64,000 bases of DNA from Sinotaia quadrata (GCA_028829895.1 CM054181.1:98383360-98447359), one strand, 5' to 3'; positions 22,376-32,854 are shown, counted from the first letter of the stretch. The notes: generated by a model not told the origin, from the sequence alone. Numbers and translations: made by a program.

Positions 22376-23771
22376 TTAAGTCATTCTGTGGTGAAGTAAA
22401 TTTACCTATACCTATTTCTAGACTTAAATGTTAAATTGTCAAAGTAACCCAACTGTTCGCACTCCTTATGATGGCATTTTTGTATGTGCCAGAATTGGAG
22501 TGGACAACAGTTGAGAATATGCTAGAAATTGCTGATGCAATCCAAATCAGTTACAACTGGGTGAGTTATACTTGTGTTTTATGTACATATGTATTATGTG
22601 AATAGAATATTATTTCTACAAATTTTTGAACTAAGATGCTAATATATAGTATGCTAAACACTTGACATTGTTTCCAGTGAATGTGCTCATAAAGTGATAT
22701 GCTGTGTTTATTATATGCTGTGTGTATGTATTGGGCTAATAAACTGTTGCAGGAAACAGGAAGTTGAGACTTGAATGTGAGAGAGAATGGAGTTAAAGAT
22801 GAATAAACTGGAAAATTAGCATTTGTTCCCTGATTATTTTTTACAGGAATAAGCAGCCTTTCCTTATTTTACCTGAATCTCCAGGTTTACTGATTATAAA
22901 CTGCTACAAACATGGTAGATGCAAGAAGTATTTACCACATTATGTAAGTGTAAGGAATACACTGTTCTTTGTTGATGTATGGTGGTAAAGTATGCTGATT
23001 GCATCGAGCAATTTCTGGTACAAGAAAGTTACTGGAAATTGTTACAATTGTTGTTCTGCCTGAGGGGAGGTAATATGGCGGAGCACCAGATGACTTCGAG
23101 AGAATAGCAGCTAGTCAGTGTTCTACAATGTGAGAAGGGAAACACATGGAATTGACAATAATGTTAACAATAAACTAGTGACTTTGTTATGAAAAGTGCT
23201 AGAAAAAATTGTTGCTGCTTATCTCTAATAACTCAATTTCTGTTCTCTGATAAGAACTATCCTGTGATCTTTAATTGATACCATTCTGTTGAATTGTGTT
23301 TTAGCATATAATAATCCATAGGTATTAAAATTATTCAAACAAGGTTTGGTGTAAATATTGATGTCAAGTAGTCTTTTTCATTGTATTTGTCATATGTGTA
23401 TTTGATTGTTGATTTAATAAATTTATAGTTAAATGTATTGAAATTCTTACATATATTGATAATCATATGCTGGAGAAAAAAGTGAGTGGATGATGGCTAA
23501 CTAAATATAGATTAAAAGAGTTATTTATTTTCTTTATTAAGAAGTTTTCCACCGACAAAAATCTTGTTTGATGGTGTCTGTAATGTTGTGGAAGAGAGAA
23601 AACGTTTATAGCAAATGCATACATGCCAAGTGAGAGACAGAAGAGTGATATCTTCTGGAAAATTATTAATAACCTAAATTAAGATTCTCATCACTTGTAA
23701 TTACTTATGGATTATTAATTAATTCATACTAATAATAACCATTAACTAGGTGGCGTTAGCGTCATACAGTC
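22376..23771 (+). mobile_element. R1 dispersed repeat, copy B (about 1.4 kb)
   Basis: Aligns from end to end with 60466-62110 and its last 430 bp with 4424-4833. 5' landmarks shared with copy C: GTAAATTTxCCTAT, ACTxCTTATGATGxxATTTT TGTA, GCTGATGCAATCCAAAxCAG. Middle landmark: xxGGCTAATxxAxxxxxxxCAGGA..AAGTTGAGA. The peptide-like segment YDGIFVxAR..ADAIQxSxxW is open in copy C but frameshifted and interrupted here. No terminal repeats or TSD found. Confidence 0.75.
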
Positions 23772-23829
23772 TTTCAAGTTGGCATTTCTTGTGCATACCA
23801 TGGTAGACACACTTATTGTTATTTTGGGG

Positions 23830-24630
23830 GTGATAGGAGTTTCCGGCATCCACCAATTCTTCCCCCCCCCCCCCTATCCCGGCTGCTGTATGTCGAGTTG
23901 AATATGATGAAAGACATAGAGGAAAGTAGTAGAAAGGAAAGTTCTGGAATGATGATGATGAATTGCTGCCTAATTGCCGTTGCGTTCATGTCTGGTCGGT
24001 AGAGGCATCCATTAGCCCAGTATTCTGTGTATTATTGTAGTGGTGGTCGATGTTGTAGGTGTAGTATCAGTCTCCGATGTTAGAGGAGTGGGTGGGGGTG
24101 GGTGTCTTACAGAGCCCTGGACTGTATCTAGTATATACGTGTGCCAGGGGTGTTCACTCCCTCACTTCCTCATTGGTGGTGTTGTAAATGTTGGTTTTGT
24201 TGTTGTGGCTGTCCCCGGTGTCCACTGGGATGCACATAGATGGGCACTGACAGACAAAATAGATGGTTGAGCAGCAGCTGGATCATGTCCTCCATGAGGT
24301 AGTTAAAATGTCCATACTGCTGCTCACTGTACTGCTATTGCTGTTGTTGGCTTCTTCGGCATTGTTGTTGAAGCTGTTGTTGACGCTGTTGTTGCTTTCT
24401 TATATGCTGCGGTGAGCGCCGTCTCTTAGATTTTAGGCCCTGTTCTGTTGTTGATGTTGATGTTACCTGGCCTTCTGTTGTTGTTGATGATGTTGTCTCT
24501 GTCGGTGATGCTCGTGGAGGCGTTTCTGGCTAGGGTGAGAGCGGTGTGGCCACAAGTACCCTTGTGTACTCAATGAGGGTGGCCTCGATTTCGGCTGGAA
24601 TATCTGTACAGTCTTCAGTTTGTATAATGT
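23830..24630 (-). pseudogene. R2 decayed coding repeat, copy 2 (glutamine-rich ORF relic)
   Basis: On the minus strand, starting near 24600, one frame reads EIEATLIEYTRVL, then a Thr/Ser-rich stretch, an NLS-like SKRRRSP, HIRKQQQRQQQLQQQ, QYGHFNYLMEDMIQLLLNHL, and VHPSGHRGQPQQQNQH before a stop. Only two stop codons interrupt roughly 150 codons, so it is better preserved than copy 1. The layout (basic patch, poly-Q, amphipathic DMIQLLLNHL helix) suggests a nuclear protein or a transposon ORF1-like product; I do not recognise the family. It lies head-to-head with copy 1 across R1 copy B, about 3.2 kb apart. Confidence 0.6.
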
Positions 24631-25091
24631 TTTAGACTAGACTAGAATAGACATTTGTACTGCATCAGCGCATGTCTCTTTCACGCATTTCATTCACAAA
24701 AGAAAACGTTCCAAGTGTAACATAAAAAAAATTCTTTCCCTCTTAATTACCCACCATCGTCGTCATCATTCTCATCATTGATTAATCTCACGACAAAATT
24801 TGGGAGATCCCTATTTTACGATGAATATGTGCTCTTGCAAGGAGAGCAACTGTTATCAGCAAGTTTAGAGTATAATAAAGAAGCTTTCACCTCTTTGTTA
24901 TTCAAATCTGACGTGTCGCCAAAAGGTCATTTGCTATTTAACCATATATACTATTTCCATGCAATAAGAACATTATCAATGCGAATCCCACAACTGTGAA
25001 ATTATATTTTGAATTTATGATAACTCCCCAGAATGACTACACACATCATAATCAATATTATCTTTCAATGAAATTCAACATTTTGATATTA
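24631..25091. other. Single-copy sequence with an unrecognised 73-codon ORF
   Basis: Open from 24778 to 24999 (+), starting MINLTTKFGR. The segment DEYVLLQGEQLLSASLEYNK looks protein-like but matches no domain I can name. No splice sites frame it convincingly. Confidence 0.2.
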
Positions 25092-25096
25092 ATCAA

Positions 25097-26720
25097 TGTC
25101 ACAGTCTGATAAAAATGTCATGACTTGCTGACCCACTTGCCTGTTTACTTCAAATATTGAGATTTGAAAAACCTTTTGTTCAAAGCTCTCCTATCGAGAT
25201 GCTTCCAGAACAGGTCAAGATGTTATGTAACTTTAGGCCCATTGTCTAGGTCTAGAACCAACTACATGCCACGCGATCCGTCACGTGATATACCTTATGC
25301 TTTCCTATAAATGTTGGTGCATGCTTCCGCTCCCTTACTGCGAGATACAATTAGCTACATCCACTGGCTACTCGAAGTCACACGGCAGCCGACAGTAGAT
25401 GAGAATCATACCCTTCGACTTCTCATAAAGGTACCATTTTATCTGATTGTATTTTGTATATTATGTATGTATTTGTGCTATGCATTATATTATCCACTAT
25501 ATATTTGAGCACGGTTCAGAGAAATGACTGAAAACCTATAAGTTATGGAATATAAATTTATTGTAACTCTTTTTCCATTGTAACTTTAATTTATATTGTT
25601 TTAATTCACTAAGAGCCAGAATGCCTGTGCTCGATATGAATTTCTCATGTAATTCAATTATTGCGTGTAATTTTAATTGTAAATTGTGAAGCGCTTTGCT
25701 GTTTGAATTACCCCTTTTGTATGAACATTAATTTAACGTTGTAACTATTTTTATGATTCATACGTCATGCTGTTAAATGAAACATGCGTGAGAAGATTAC
25801 ATTTTTTCTAAATCTAATTGTAAACGACGCGAGGTCGAATCTCTAAATTCAGAGCATTAAACTGGAACGTGCTTAAATAAGGGCATATTAAGCAGAGACT
25901 GTATCGGGTGCATTTTGCTTTACCCAGGTCGGTTTCCTGTCTTTGGGCTTGGCTTGCCTTGCCTTGCTTATTGTCCGCATCTTTGAATTGGACAAGTTGT
26001 CTTTGTCTTCAACTGAAGACGGGTCTGAACTGGTTGAGCTCTGAGAGTGAGTTCTACTATACCGAGAGTCCACGCCACTGAAAACAGCGTCGAGTGTAGA
26101 CGCATGTTGGTCAAAAGCTCAAGTTCACTAGCGACATAAAAGGGACACCTTTACTTGCGTGCCACGTACATCGCCGCCAGAGTGATACTGTGAGATAGAC
26201 CGGGGCAGACTGAAGAAACCAGACGAATACAGACATTACAGCTGAGTATTACTCAGTGACGTTCAATTATCAAAAAGAGAACAATTTGGCTACTTTCCTT
26301 TTGTAAACTTTAAGCACATACGTGCCTGAATCAAGAGATAGACTTTTCGCGCTCGTATTTGATTATTGTTAACTTGTTAAACTTTATTAAATCTTATTTT
26401 AATTGTTAAACCTCTTCGTAGTTAATTTTTATGCATAATAGACCTATAGATTTACTCTTAGATTGAAGGGGGGCGTATGAGCTGAATGACAATAACGAAT
26501 GCATATTAATTTAGAGGAATTTAACGACTTCAATCTAGCTAAACGTTCGCAATTTATCAGTTTGTAAATTTGTCGTCTGCACTACAGGACACACTTGTAA
26601 ACTAGTCAAATGATAAGTTGAGCAACCAGTCTGCATAGGATATGAGAGAAGGAATTAATTATCTTTAAGGTCCTTAATTATTCTAGGCAGGGTCTTTAAA
26701 TAAATACTGGAAACGTAACA
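25097..26720 (+). mobile_element. Solo LTR of an LTR retrotransposon (family copy 2, 1,624 bp)
   Basis: Starts TGTCAC and ends GTAACA with a perfect 5-bp target-site duplication ATCAA at 25092-25096 and 26721-26725. It is co-linear with 14811-16474. The conserved core promoter has E-box TCACGTGA (25281-25288) followed about 17 bp later by TATA box CTATAAAT (25305-25312). Downstream, a conserved GT junction (CTTCTCATAAAG/GTACCA here, CTACTTTTAAGAG/GTAACA in copy 1) could be a retroelement splice donor. Minor ORFs within (25311-25508, and 25888-26073 on -) are not shared with copy 1. No internal coding region is present. Confidence 0.93.
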
Positions 26721-26872
26721 ATCAATACACAAAGAAAGTACAGAAATGAAATTTTAAAATGCTTATTGTAAGTGAGCATGCAAAAGGGGCTGTCATCAAA
26801 CACGTGGGCAAAAGTTTATCATTAGTTTATCCTTGGATTCATGGGTGTGGCCTTGAACGAACAACCTTTTTG

Positions 26873-27185
26873 GCTACCAAGTACATGTACTTATAAATTT
26901 GATCTTGGCTATCAGGTACTTATAAATTTGATCCTGGCTATCAGGTACTTATAAATTGATCCTGGCTATCAGGTACTTATAAATTTGATCCTGGCTATCA
27001 GGTACTTATAAATTTGATCCTGGCTATCAGGTACTTATAAATTTGATCCTGGCTATCAGGTACTTATAAATTTGATCCTGGCTATCAGGTACTTATAAAT
27101 TTGATCCTGGCTATCAGGTACTTATAAATTTTGGAGAACGCACTTATAGCCAGGATCAATCAGGTACTTATAAATTTGACTCTGG
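26873..27185. repeat. Minisatellite, 29-bp unit, 9-10 copies, with an inverted fragment
   Basis: GGCTATCAGGTACTTATAAA then TTTGATCCT, nearly identical copies. Near 27145-27160 the sequence TTATAGCCAGGATCAA is the reverse complement of TTGATCCTGGCTATxA, so a piece of the unit has been inverted before a last direct partial copy. Confidence 0.93.
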
Positions 27186-27319
27186 TTTTCGAGCTTGTTT
27201 ATTGCTTTTCCTGGCTATCGAGTGCGTAGAATGCTATAAAACGATTAGTATATTTAACCAATTAGTAGATAACAAACTCGTGATCATTAATGTGTCTGTT
27301 GATTCTAACCTGCCCATGT

Positions 27320-27535
27320 AATTATAATTATTCAGTAGCGAGTTCAGTCCAGATTCTAACAAGATCCTGTGATTATAATTATTCAATTGAATCTTAAACT
27401 ACCACTGAAAATATAATTATTCTTTAGCGATTTAACGGTAGATCTTAAAAAGCCACTGAGAATATAATTATTCTTTATCGATTTAACGGTAGATCTTAAA
27501 CTGCCACTGAGAATATAATTATTCTTTAGCGATTT
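27320..27535. repeat. Minisatellite, 51-bp unit, about 4 copies
   Basis: AATATAATTATTCTTTAGCG then ATTTAACGGTAGATCTTAAA then CTGCCACTGAG at 27410, 27461 and 27512, with a diverged copy to the left. Confidence 0.9.
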
Positions 27536-27960
27536 TACACGATAGCATAGCTGCCCCTTTTCTTGAAGGCGGCAAAACCCGTCTGTCTTGAAGACCGTGC
27601 TGCGATGTCTGGAATAAGCCTGGCAATACACTTCTGCAGCTCCAGGACTGCGCGCCTGGCCACCTGTCGAAGAGCCATCTGGAAGGCGTTAGGAGCCGCA
27701 GACTTTCTGGTACCAGTGAGGAATGCCGGCATCACCTGAAACCAGTGCAATCTGGGCGCCACGTGTTTCCAGTTGCTCCCCCTCCCACCACTTCCCAACA
27801 CAGCAGGCAGTAACAATGGCGGCAGCCGCCAGCTAAAATCCCCACAGAGTTAGAGATGGTCCTATCTTCAAGAGTTCTTAATGGCCACAGAGCTACGGGC
27901 AACCCCATCTTTGTGAATGTTTCTACTGCCCTTGTCTACGCTACAGGTGCGTTCTCCAAA
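27536..27960 (-). other. GC-rich single-copy island with a minus-strand ORF
   Basis: About 55% GC by eye against an AT-rich background. On - a frame is open for about 105 codons ending at 27535, including MALRQVARRAVLELQKCIAR, followed by a Lys/Arg-rich end. A pyrimidine tract and TTTCAG at about 27736 could be an acceptor inside it. On + an ATGGCGGC (27816-27823) resembles a YY1/Pho core. I do not recognise the protein. It may be an exon, or a promoter associated with the CRE pair just to the right. Confidence 0.25.
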
Positions 27961-27975
27961 ACGATGTCAGTGTCA

Positions 27976-28005
27976 TGACGTCATTTGACAAGTCGAATGA
28001 CGTCA
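27976..28005. promoter_or_regulatory. Pair of perfect CRE palindromes 22 bp apart
   Basis: TGACGTCA at 27976-27983 and 27998-28005, about two helical turns apart, next to the GC-rich island. TGACGTCA is the full consensus for CREB/ATF bZIP dimers. Single matches also occur at 9795, 11258 and 12048, so the 8-mer alone is weak; the pairing is what stands out. Confidence 0.4.
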
Positions 28006-28260
28006 GTGAAGAACAGTAAAAAAATAAAATGTATAAATGATTTATATATGAATGAGAGAGAGAGAGAGAGCGACATGGGCAGACAGAGAAATAGATGTTT
28101 GACAGTATAGATACACGCAAACAAACTCAGAGACATAAATTGGATGGAGGAAATAATATAGAACTACAAATAATAAACGCATTTACTGCCTTAAAGCTGC
28201 AATTGCCTTAAGCCAAGAATGGATTCAAAGATCGAGAGCCTTCAACAGTAACATTTACAA

Positions 28261-28582
28261 TACCGGCCTGAATTACATTGCAATAACGTGTACATTAAAA
28301 CACCGGCCTGAATTACATTGCAATAACGTGTACATTAAAACACCGGCCTGAATTACATTGCAATAACGTGTACATTAAAACACCGGCCTGCCTTAACATT
28401 GCAATAACGTGTACATTAAAACACCGGCCTGCCTTAACATTGCAATAACGTGTACATTAAAACACCGGCCTGCCTTAACATTGCAATAACGTGTACATTA
28501 AAACACCGGCCTGCCTTAACATTGCAATAACGTGTACATTAAAACACCGGCCTGCCTTAACATTGCAATATCGTGTACTTTA
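28261..28582. repeat. Minisatellite, 40-bp unit, 8 copies in two variant blocks
   Basis: CACCGGCCTGAATTACATTG then CAATAACGTGTACATTAAAA in the first three copies, and CACCGGCCTGCCTTAACATT in the last five. Otherwise the copies are almost identical. The variant boundary is sharp at about 28390. Confidence 0.95.
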
Positions 28583-29146
28583 AATGTAGACAAATGAGAA
28601 AGAATGACAAGAATCACACAACACGTAAATGTCATAAATGGACGTAATAGGTAATGGAACAATAACGATAAAGTTTTATCAACAAATGAGTTGTTATGAT
28701 TAATTCTAACAACTAAATGAATGCCGCGATTAATGACTGCCGTGACTGTAATAATAAATAATATGATTTCGTGTCAAGTGTAATAAAAAGAGTGATTGTC
28801 ATGACTCTTCTAATAAACAGTGTGATTAAAGACTATTCTAATAATATAGTTGTCATAACTATTCTAACTAATAGTGTGATTGCCATTTGTGTTCTATTAA
28901 ACAATTAATGTTTTTATTGTTTTTATATAAATAAAGTGATTGCCATGGCTGTTTTGACAAAAAGTGCGACTGTCGTGAGTGATATTAAATAAATATTGTC
29001 ACGACGGGTTCTAATTAATTAATACTTTTAATGTTACGTTGTTTAATACATCGTGTAACTATTGGAATTTTCATTATAGACAATGAATACTGAAATGGTT
29101 GCTTCTGTTACTAGTATTTTTAATTAGTATTGTGCGATGTGTCCAT
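28583..29146. repeat. Very degenerate repeat built on CTAATAAATAGTGTGATTG
   Basis: The phrase (T)AATAAA(T)A(G)TGTGATT recurs about every 40-50 bp between 28690 and 29000 with GTCATGACT or GCCATGGCT in between. A remnant array; no gene visible. Confidence 0.55.
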
Positions 29147-29330
29147 TTACTAACATTTTCCTTTAGTGCTGATGTGTGATGTAATTGATTACAAATACTT
29201 TTCATGAATGCCAATGTATGAGGTATTTCTTTATTAGCATTTTCCCTGTCGATATATTTACTAACATTTTCCATGAGTGCCGATGTGTGATGTAATTGAT
29301 TACAAGTACTTTCCATTATCTGCTCATCAA
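29147..29330. repeat. Tandem duplication, about 117-bp unit, 1.6 copies
   Basis: TTTACTAACATTTTCC..TGATGTGTGATGTAATTGAT TACAA recurs at about 29147 and 29264. The minus ORF 29074-29355 over it has no recognised product. Confidence 0.8.
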
Positions 29331-29455
29331 TGAGAGGAATTACAATAGAGGCCAAATCGTTTGGGCAAACCCCGTTGCCACTTGACGAAATCTGACGGTA
29401 AAAAAAGTCGTGATGAATATTTTTTCAACGATTCCTCTCACTGACTTTATATACG

Positions 29456-29756
29456 CGCTTTTCAGTTAGAGACCCCCTCTCACACAATATCTGCTCGCTT
29501 TACATTTAGAGACCCCCCTCTCACACAATTTCTACTCGCTTTACATTTAGAGACCCCCTCTCACACAATATCTGCTCACTTTACAGTTAGAGATGCATCT
29601 CACACAATCTCTACTCGCGTTACATTGACACAAATCAAACAATCTCTGCACGCTTTACATTTAAAGACACAACTCACACAATATCTACTCGTTTTACATT
29701 TAGAGTGCAACTCTCACACAATCTCTACTCGTTTTACATTTAGAGATGCACCTCGA
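29456..29756. repeat. Minisatellite, about 41-bp unit, 7 copies
   Basis: CTCGCTTTACATTTAGAGAC then CCCCTCTCACACAATATCTG. Length of the C run varies and two copies carry deletions. Confidence 0.88.
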
Positions 29757-29900
29757 CAAACCAGAACTATAGGTGGATGTAGGGTATCTCACTTAGAGAA
29801 ATTCCAGTGACCTTGGCTGGAGGGAAAGCTTGAATCTCTTACTCATGATTGGAGTCCGGTATTCAGACCTTGCACTCCCTCTTCACGCTAACTTTCTATT

Positions 29901-30245
29901 TAGTTCATTAATTGGAGTCGTTAGATGGTCTTACTACATAGTTCATTAATTGGAGTCGTTAGATGGTCTTACTACATAGTTCATTAATTGGAGTCGTTAG
30001 GGTTAGATGGTCTTACTACATAGTTCATTAATTGGAGTCGTTAGGGTTAGATGGTCTTACTACATAGTTCATTAATTGAAGTCGTTAGGGTTAGATGGTC
30101 TTACTACATAGTTCATTAATTGGAGTCGTTAGGGTTAGATGGTCTTACTACAGAGTTCATTAATTGGAGTCGTTAGGGTTAGATGGTCTTACTACAGAGT
30201 TCATTAATTGGAGTCGTTAGATGGTCTTACTACAGAGTTCGTTAA
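29901..30245. repeat. Minisatellite, 38/44-bp unit, 8 copies; long form carries a TTAGGG hexamer
   Basis: TAGTTCATTAATTGGAGTCG then TTAGATGGTCTTACTACA (38 bp) alternates in blocks with a 44-bp form in which GTTAGATGG becomes GTTAGGGTTAGATGG, a 6-bp GGTTAG insertion creating TTAGGGTTAG. Order of forms: two or three short, about five long, one short. Confidence 0.93.
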
Positions 30246-30720
30246 TGAATGAAATGATTTTCTTGTAAAATTCATGAAAGAAGCAAGGTAGATGGTTGTG
30301 CTAACCGTTAATAAATTGGAGATTTTTCCGACTTGAAAATTGAGGCAAGCAAATTGTCGGTGTCGAAATGAAATCCAGCATGAAAGATCACAACTAACGA
30401 AATGTGATAAAGTGATGTCTTATTTTATAATTAGTCTTGTGCATTTTATATTGTATTTGTCTTAAGTCGGTCTTTCAGGCTATTGCCCAAGTGCGGATAA
30501 ACAACCCCAAACTCTCTAAATATGTTTAAATCATTGCAAGTACAACCGACCTCCTAATCTCTCTCTCTCCCCCACTCCTTCAACCATCCAACGTACATTC
30601 CCCCTTTCTCTCTCACACTATCATACTGTCCCAAACTCTCCCCCGATGATTCTTTCACATATCAGTCTCTCTGACACGCTGCATATGATTCTTCCACACA
30701 CTTTCACAGTCTCTCTGACA
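30246..30720. other. Single-copy sequence ending in a CT/CA-rich tract
   Basis: No gene seen; from 30560 rightward the sequence becomes C/T-rich with repeated TCTCTCTGACACxxTCACA words leading into the CA microsatellite. Confidence 0.5.

Positions 30721-30724
<4 letters not shown>

Positions 30725-30797
<73 letters not shown>
30725..30797. repeat. (CA)n microsatellite, about 36 dinucleotides
   Basis: Uninterrupted CA run followed by degenerate CTCTGACACACTCACAG repeats to about 30920. Confidence 0.97.
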
Positions 30798-30799
<2 letters not shown>

Positions 30800-31029
30800 T
30801 CTGACACAATCTCAGTCGACACTCACAGCCTACAGCCTCTCTGACACATATTCAGCTTCTCTGACACGCTCTCACAGCCTGTCTGATACACACTTACAGT
30901 CTGCCTGATACACACTTACAGTATGATTCTTTCATTTGGTCAGGATACTATTAGGAACATGCTAACATAAACATAATCCTGAAACGAGTTTTCTTCGTGC
31001 AAGTCAACCAAATCGTATAATTAAACTTT

Positions 31030-31400
31030 CATAAGGGAAATACGCCCAGTTGTAGTTAATAAAGTAACTCTTTTTCCCCAATCTCTTTTTCCGTCACTCT
31101 CCCTCTTTCTTTTTCTCCCCCCTCCCTCTCTCAGCGTTCGCAAGAATGCAGCCATCCGCACACGTGCGCTTTCCTGATTGTCGCAATAGAACCGCGCACG
31201 TGCGAGTGTTGGGGATGGGGGTGAAACAGTATCTCTTGCATGTTGCAGATTTGAGCACGGACAGCCCGGAAGCGGATCGATCTGGACCAAAGTTGCCCAA
31301 CGTTTCAACACTCGCTCCCCACAGTGGCTCAATTGTCGTAAAACAAACGTCAACCTCATTACGGCAATGATCCCTTGCGAGTTCAGCAGTGACTCAGCCC
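31030..31400 (+). promoter_or_regulatory. CpG-containing single-copy island with two CACGTG E-boxes
   Basis: Balanced composition with several CpGs. CACGTG occurs at 31161-31166 and 31197-31202, each extended to CACGTGCG, so the sites fit both bHLH-ZIP and bHLH-PAS (xCGTG) classes. The + frame 31146-31370 is open and reads protein-like after a TTGCATGTTGCAG acceptor-like junction at 31247 (LSTDSPEADRSGPKLP...), but ends at a stop with no donor. Promoter, 3' exon or chance cannot be told apart here. Confidence 0.25.
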
Positions 31401-31924
31401 CTCTGATGACAATTCATATTTGCACATCTCGCTAAATTTTTTATATTTTATTTTACTAATGGCGTCGTATTGAATCTAGTAAGCAACGGTTTTGCTCATG
31501 TTATCCACTTTTAAAGTGATTTTCCGCCAAACTCCACCGTACCAATGCTTCCAATTTATAAATTTGATTTAGTTTTAATTTTTTTGTCGTTACAAAAATC
31601 AGGTGAACAAAGCCAATTGTTACAAATGTTTTGAGTAAAAAAAAAATAGAAATACGAACAAGAAAGAACAAAAGCGAAAACAATTTGTCTCTATTTGTTG
31701 AAAGCTTGCTGTCATTCTGAATCACTGCTAATCAATTTTTAAGTAAAACAATACAAGATCACTGTATTTCTTTCTTTTTTCTTTTTTTTGCAATATGACG
31801 TTAGAGCACTCTTGCTATATTACAAGAGTAGTTTGTTTCACTTCACTATCTATTATTTCTGAAAATAAATTGTTATATCTTTACATATTTTTGTTTTGTT
31901 CTGAAGGTGAATTCGAAACCTGAG
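31401..31924. other. AT-rich single-copy sequence
   Basis: Nothing supportable; several homopolymer A and T runs. Confidence 0.5.
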
Positions 31925-32455
31925 CTGTTACATATTTCATTTTTTAAATTAACTTCGAGATCTGCCCTGTGCATTGTTACATGTTTAATTCTTAAAATTG
32001 ACTTAGAGATCTGCCCTATGTATTGTTACATATTTAATTCTTAAAATTGACTTCGAAGTCTTCCTAATTACGGTCACTTGGTACATTAAAACTATTAACC
32101 TATTAAACTATTAACAGGTGAAATGACTTCCGCACGTACTGTAAAACGCTCATTAAAACGTTTGATTTTAGTCAAACTTTAATGACCTAGATTCGGTTAC
32201 TTAATACATTAAAATGGCTGAACTTGAGTGGTTTGGCTTCGGCTGTGTGTTGTTACATAGCTCATTAAAGCATTTGATGACACTGTGTGACCTAAATTCG
32301 GCCATTTGACATTACAGAATACATTAAAATGGTTGACCTTGAGGTGTTTAGCTTTGGCTATGAGCTGTTGACATAGCTCATTAAAATGGTTGACCTTGAG
32401 CTGCTCAGCTTTGGCTATGAGCTGTTAACATAGCTCATTAAAATGGTTGACCTGG
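31925..32455. repeat. Two adjoining degenerate repeats, about 50-bp and about 57-bp units
   Basis: 31925-32060: AGATCTGCCCTATGTATTGT TACATATTTAATTCTTAAA, about three copies. 32200-32455: GCTTTGGCTATGAGCTGTTA ACATAGCTCATTAAAATGGT TGACCTTGAG, about four copies, the last two almost identical. Confidence 0.8.
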
Positions 32456-32854
32456 AATGATCTGGCATCTTCTAAGTCGCCCGCAAGGCAAATAAATGCA
32501 TCCGAAGGTCCTTGTGGATTTCAGAGCCTCGACAAGATGGGTAGCCATGAAAAAAACAGTGGGACACATTCTGTATTTGTCTCGTGTGGCAGCGCATGAA
32601 ACAGCCAGAAAAGGTTTGTGGATCATTGATTTGTTTCAGGCCTGTGCAATTGTTCCGTTCAGCCCTGTAATTGGATTTTCCCAGTACAGAAAAGCTATTT
32701 GCTTTGATAGGCGAAACATTCCTTATACAAAGGTAAACATAAAGAAAACATTTTATATACAAAATGCTAATTGCATTATTTTTGGGGGGGTAACATATTG
32801 TTACATTTAAAAATAATAATTCGTCAGTTTTACTCTGAGTTTTGTCTCATGTAC
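32456..32854 (+). other. Single-copy block containing a 104-codon ORF
   Basis: Open on + from 32496 to 32810, and partly on - as well. Within it 32640-32732 is a possible 93-nt exon (next entry). The first part encodes VDFRASTRWVAMKKTVGHIL, not recognised. Confidence 0.25.
32640..32732 (+). CDS. Possible 31-codon internal exon
   Basis: Preceded by TGATTTGTTTCAG (pyrimidine-rich acceptor) and followed by GTAAACAT after CAAAG (moderate donor). The 93 nt are stop-free in the frame ACAIVPFSPVIGFSQYRKAI and on. Splice signals are only moderate, no partner exon was found and no family is recognised, so confidence is low. Confidence 0.15.

Noticed and set aside
32640..32732. Firm gene call on the 31-codon exon candidate
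   Set aside because: Kept only as a low-confidence feature; donor AAAG/GTAAAC is moderate and no partner exon was found.
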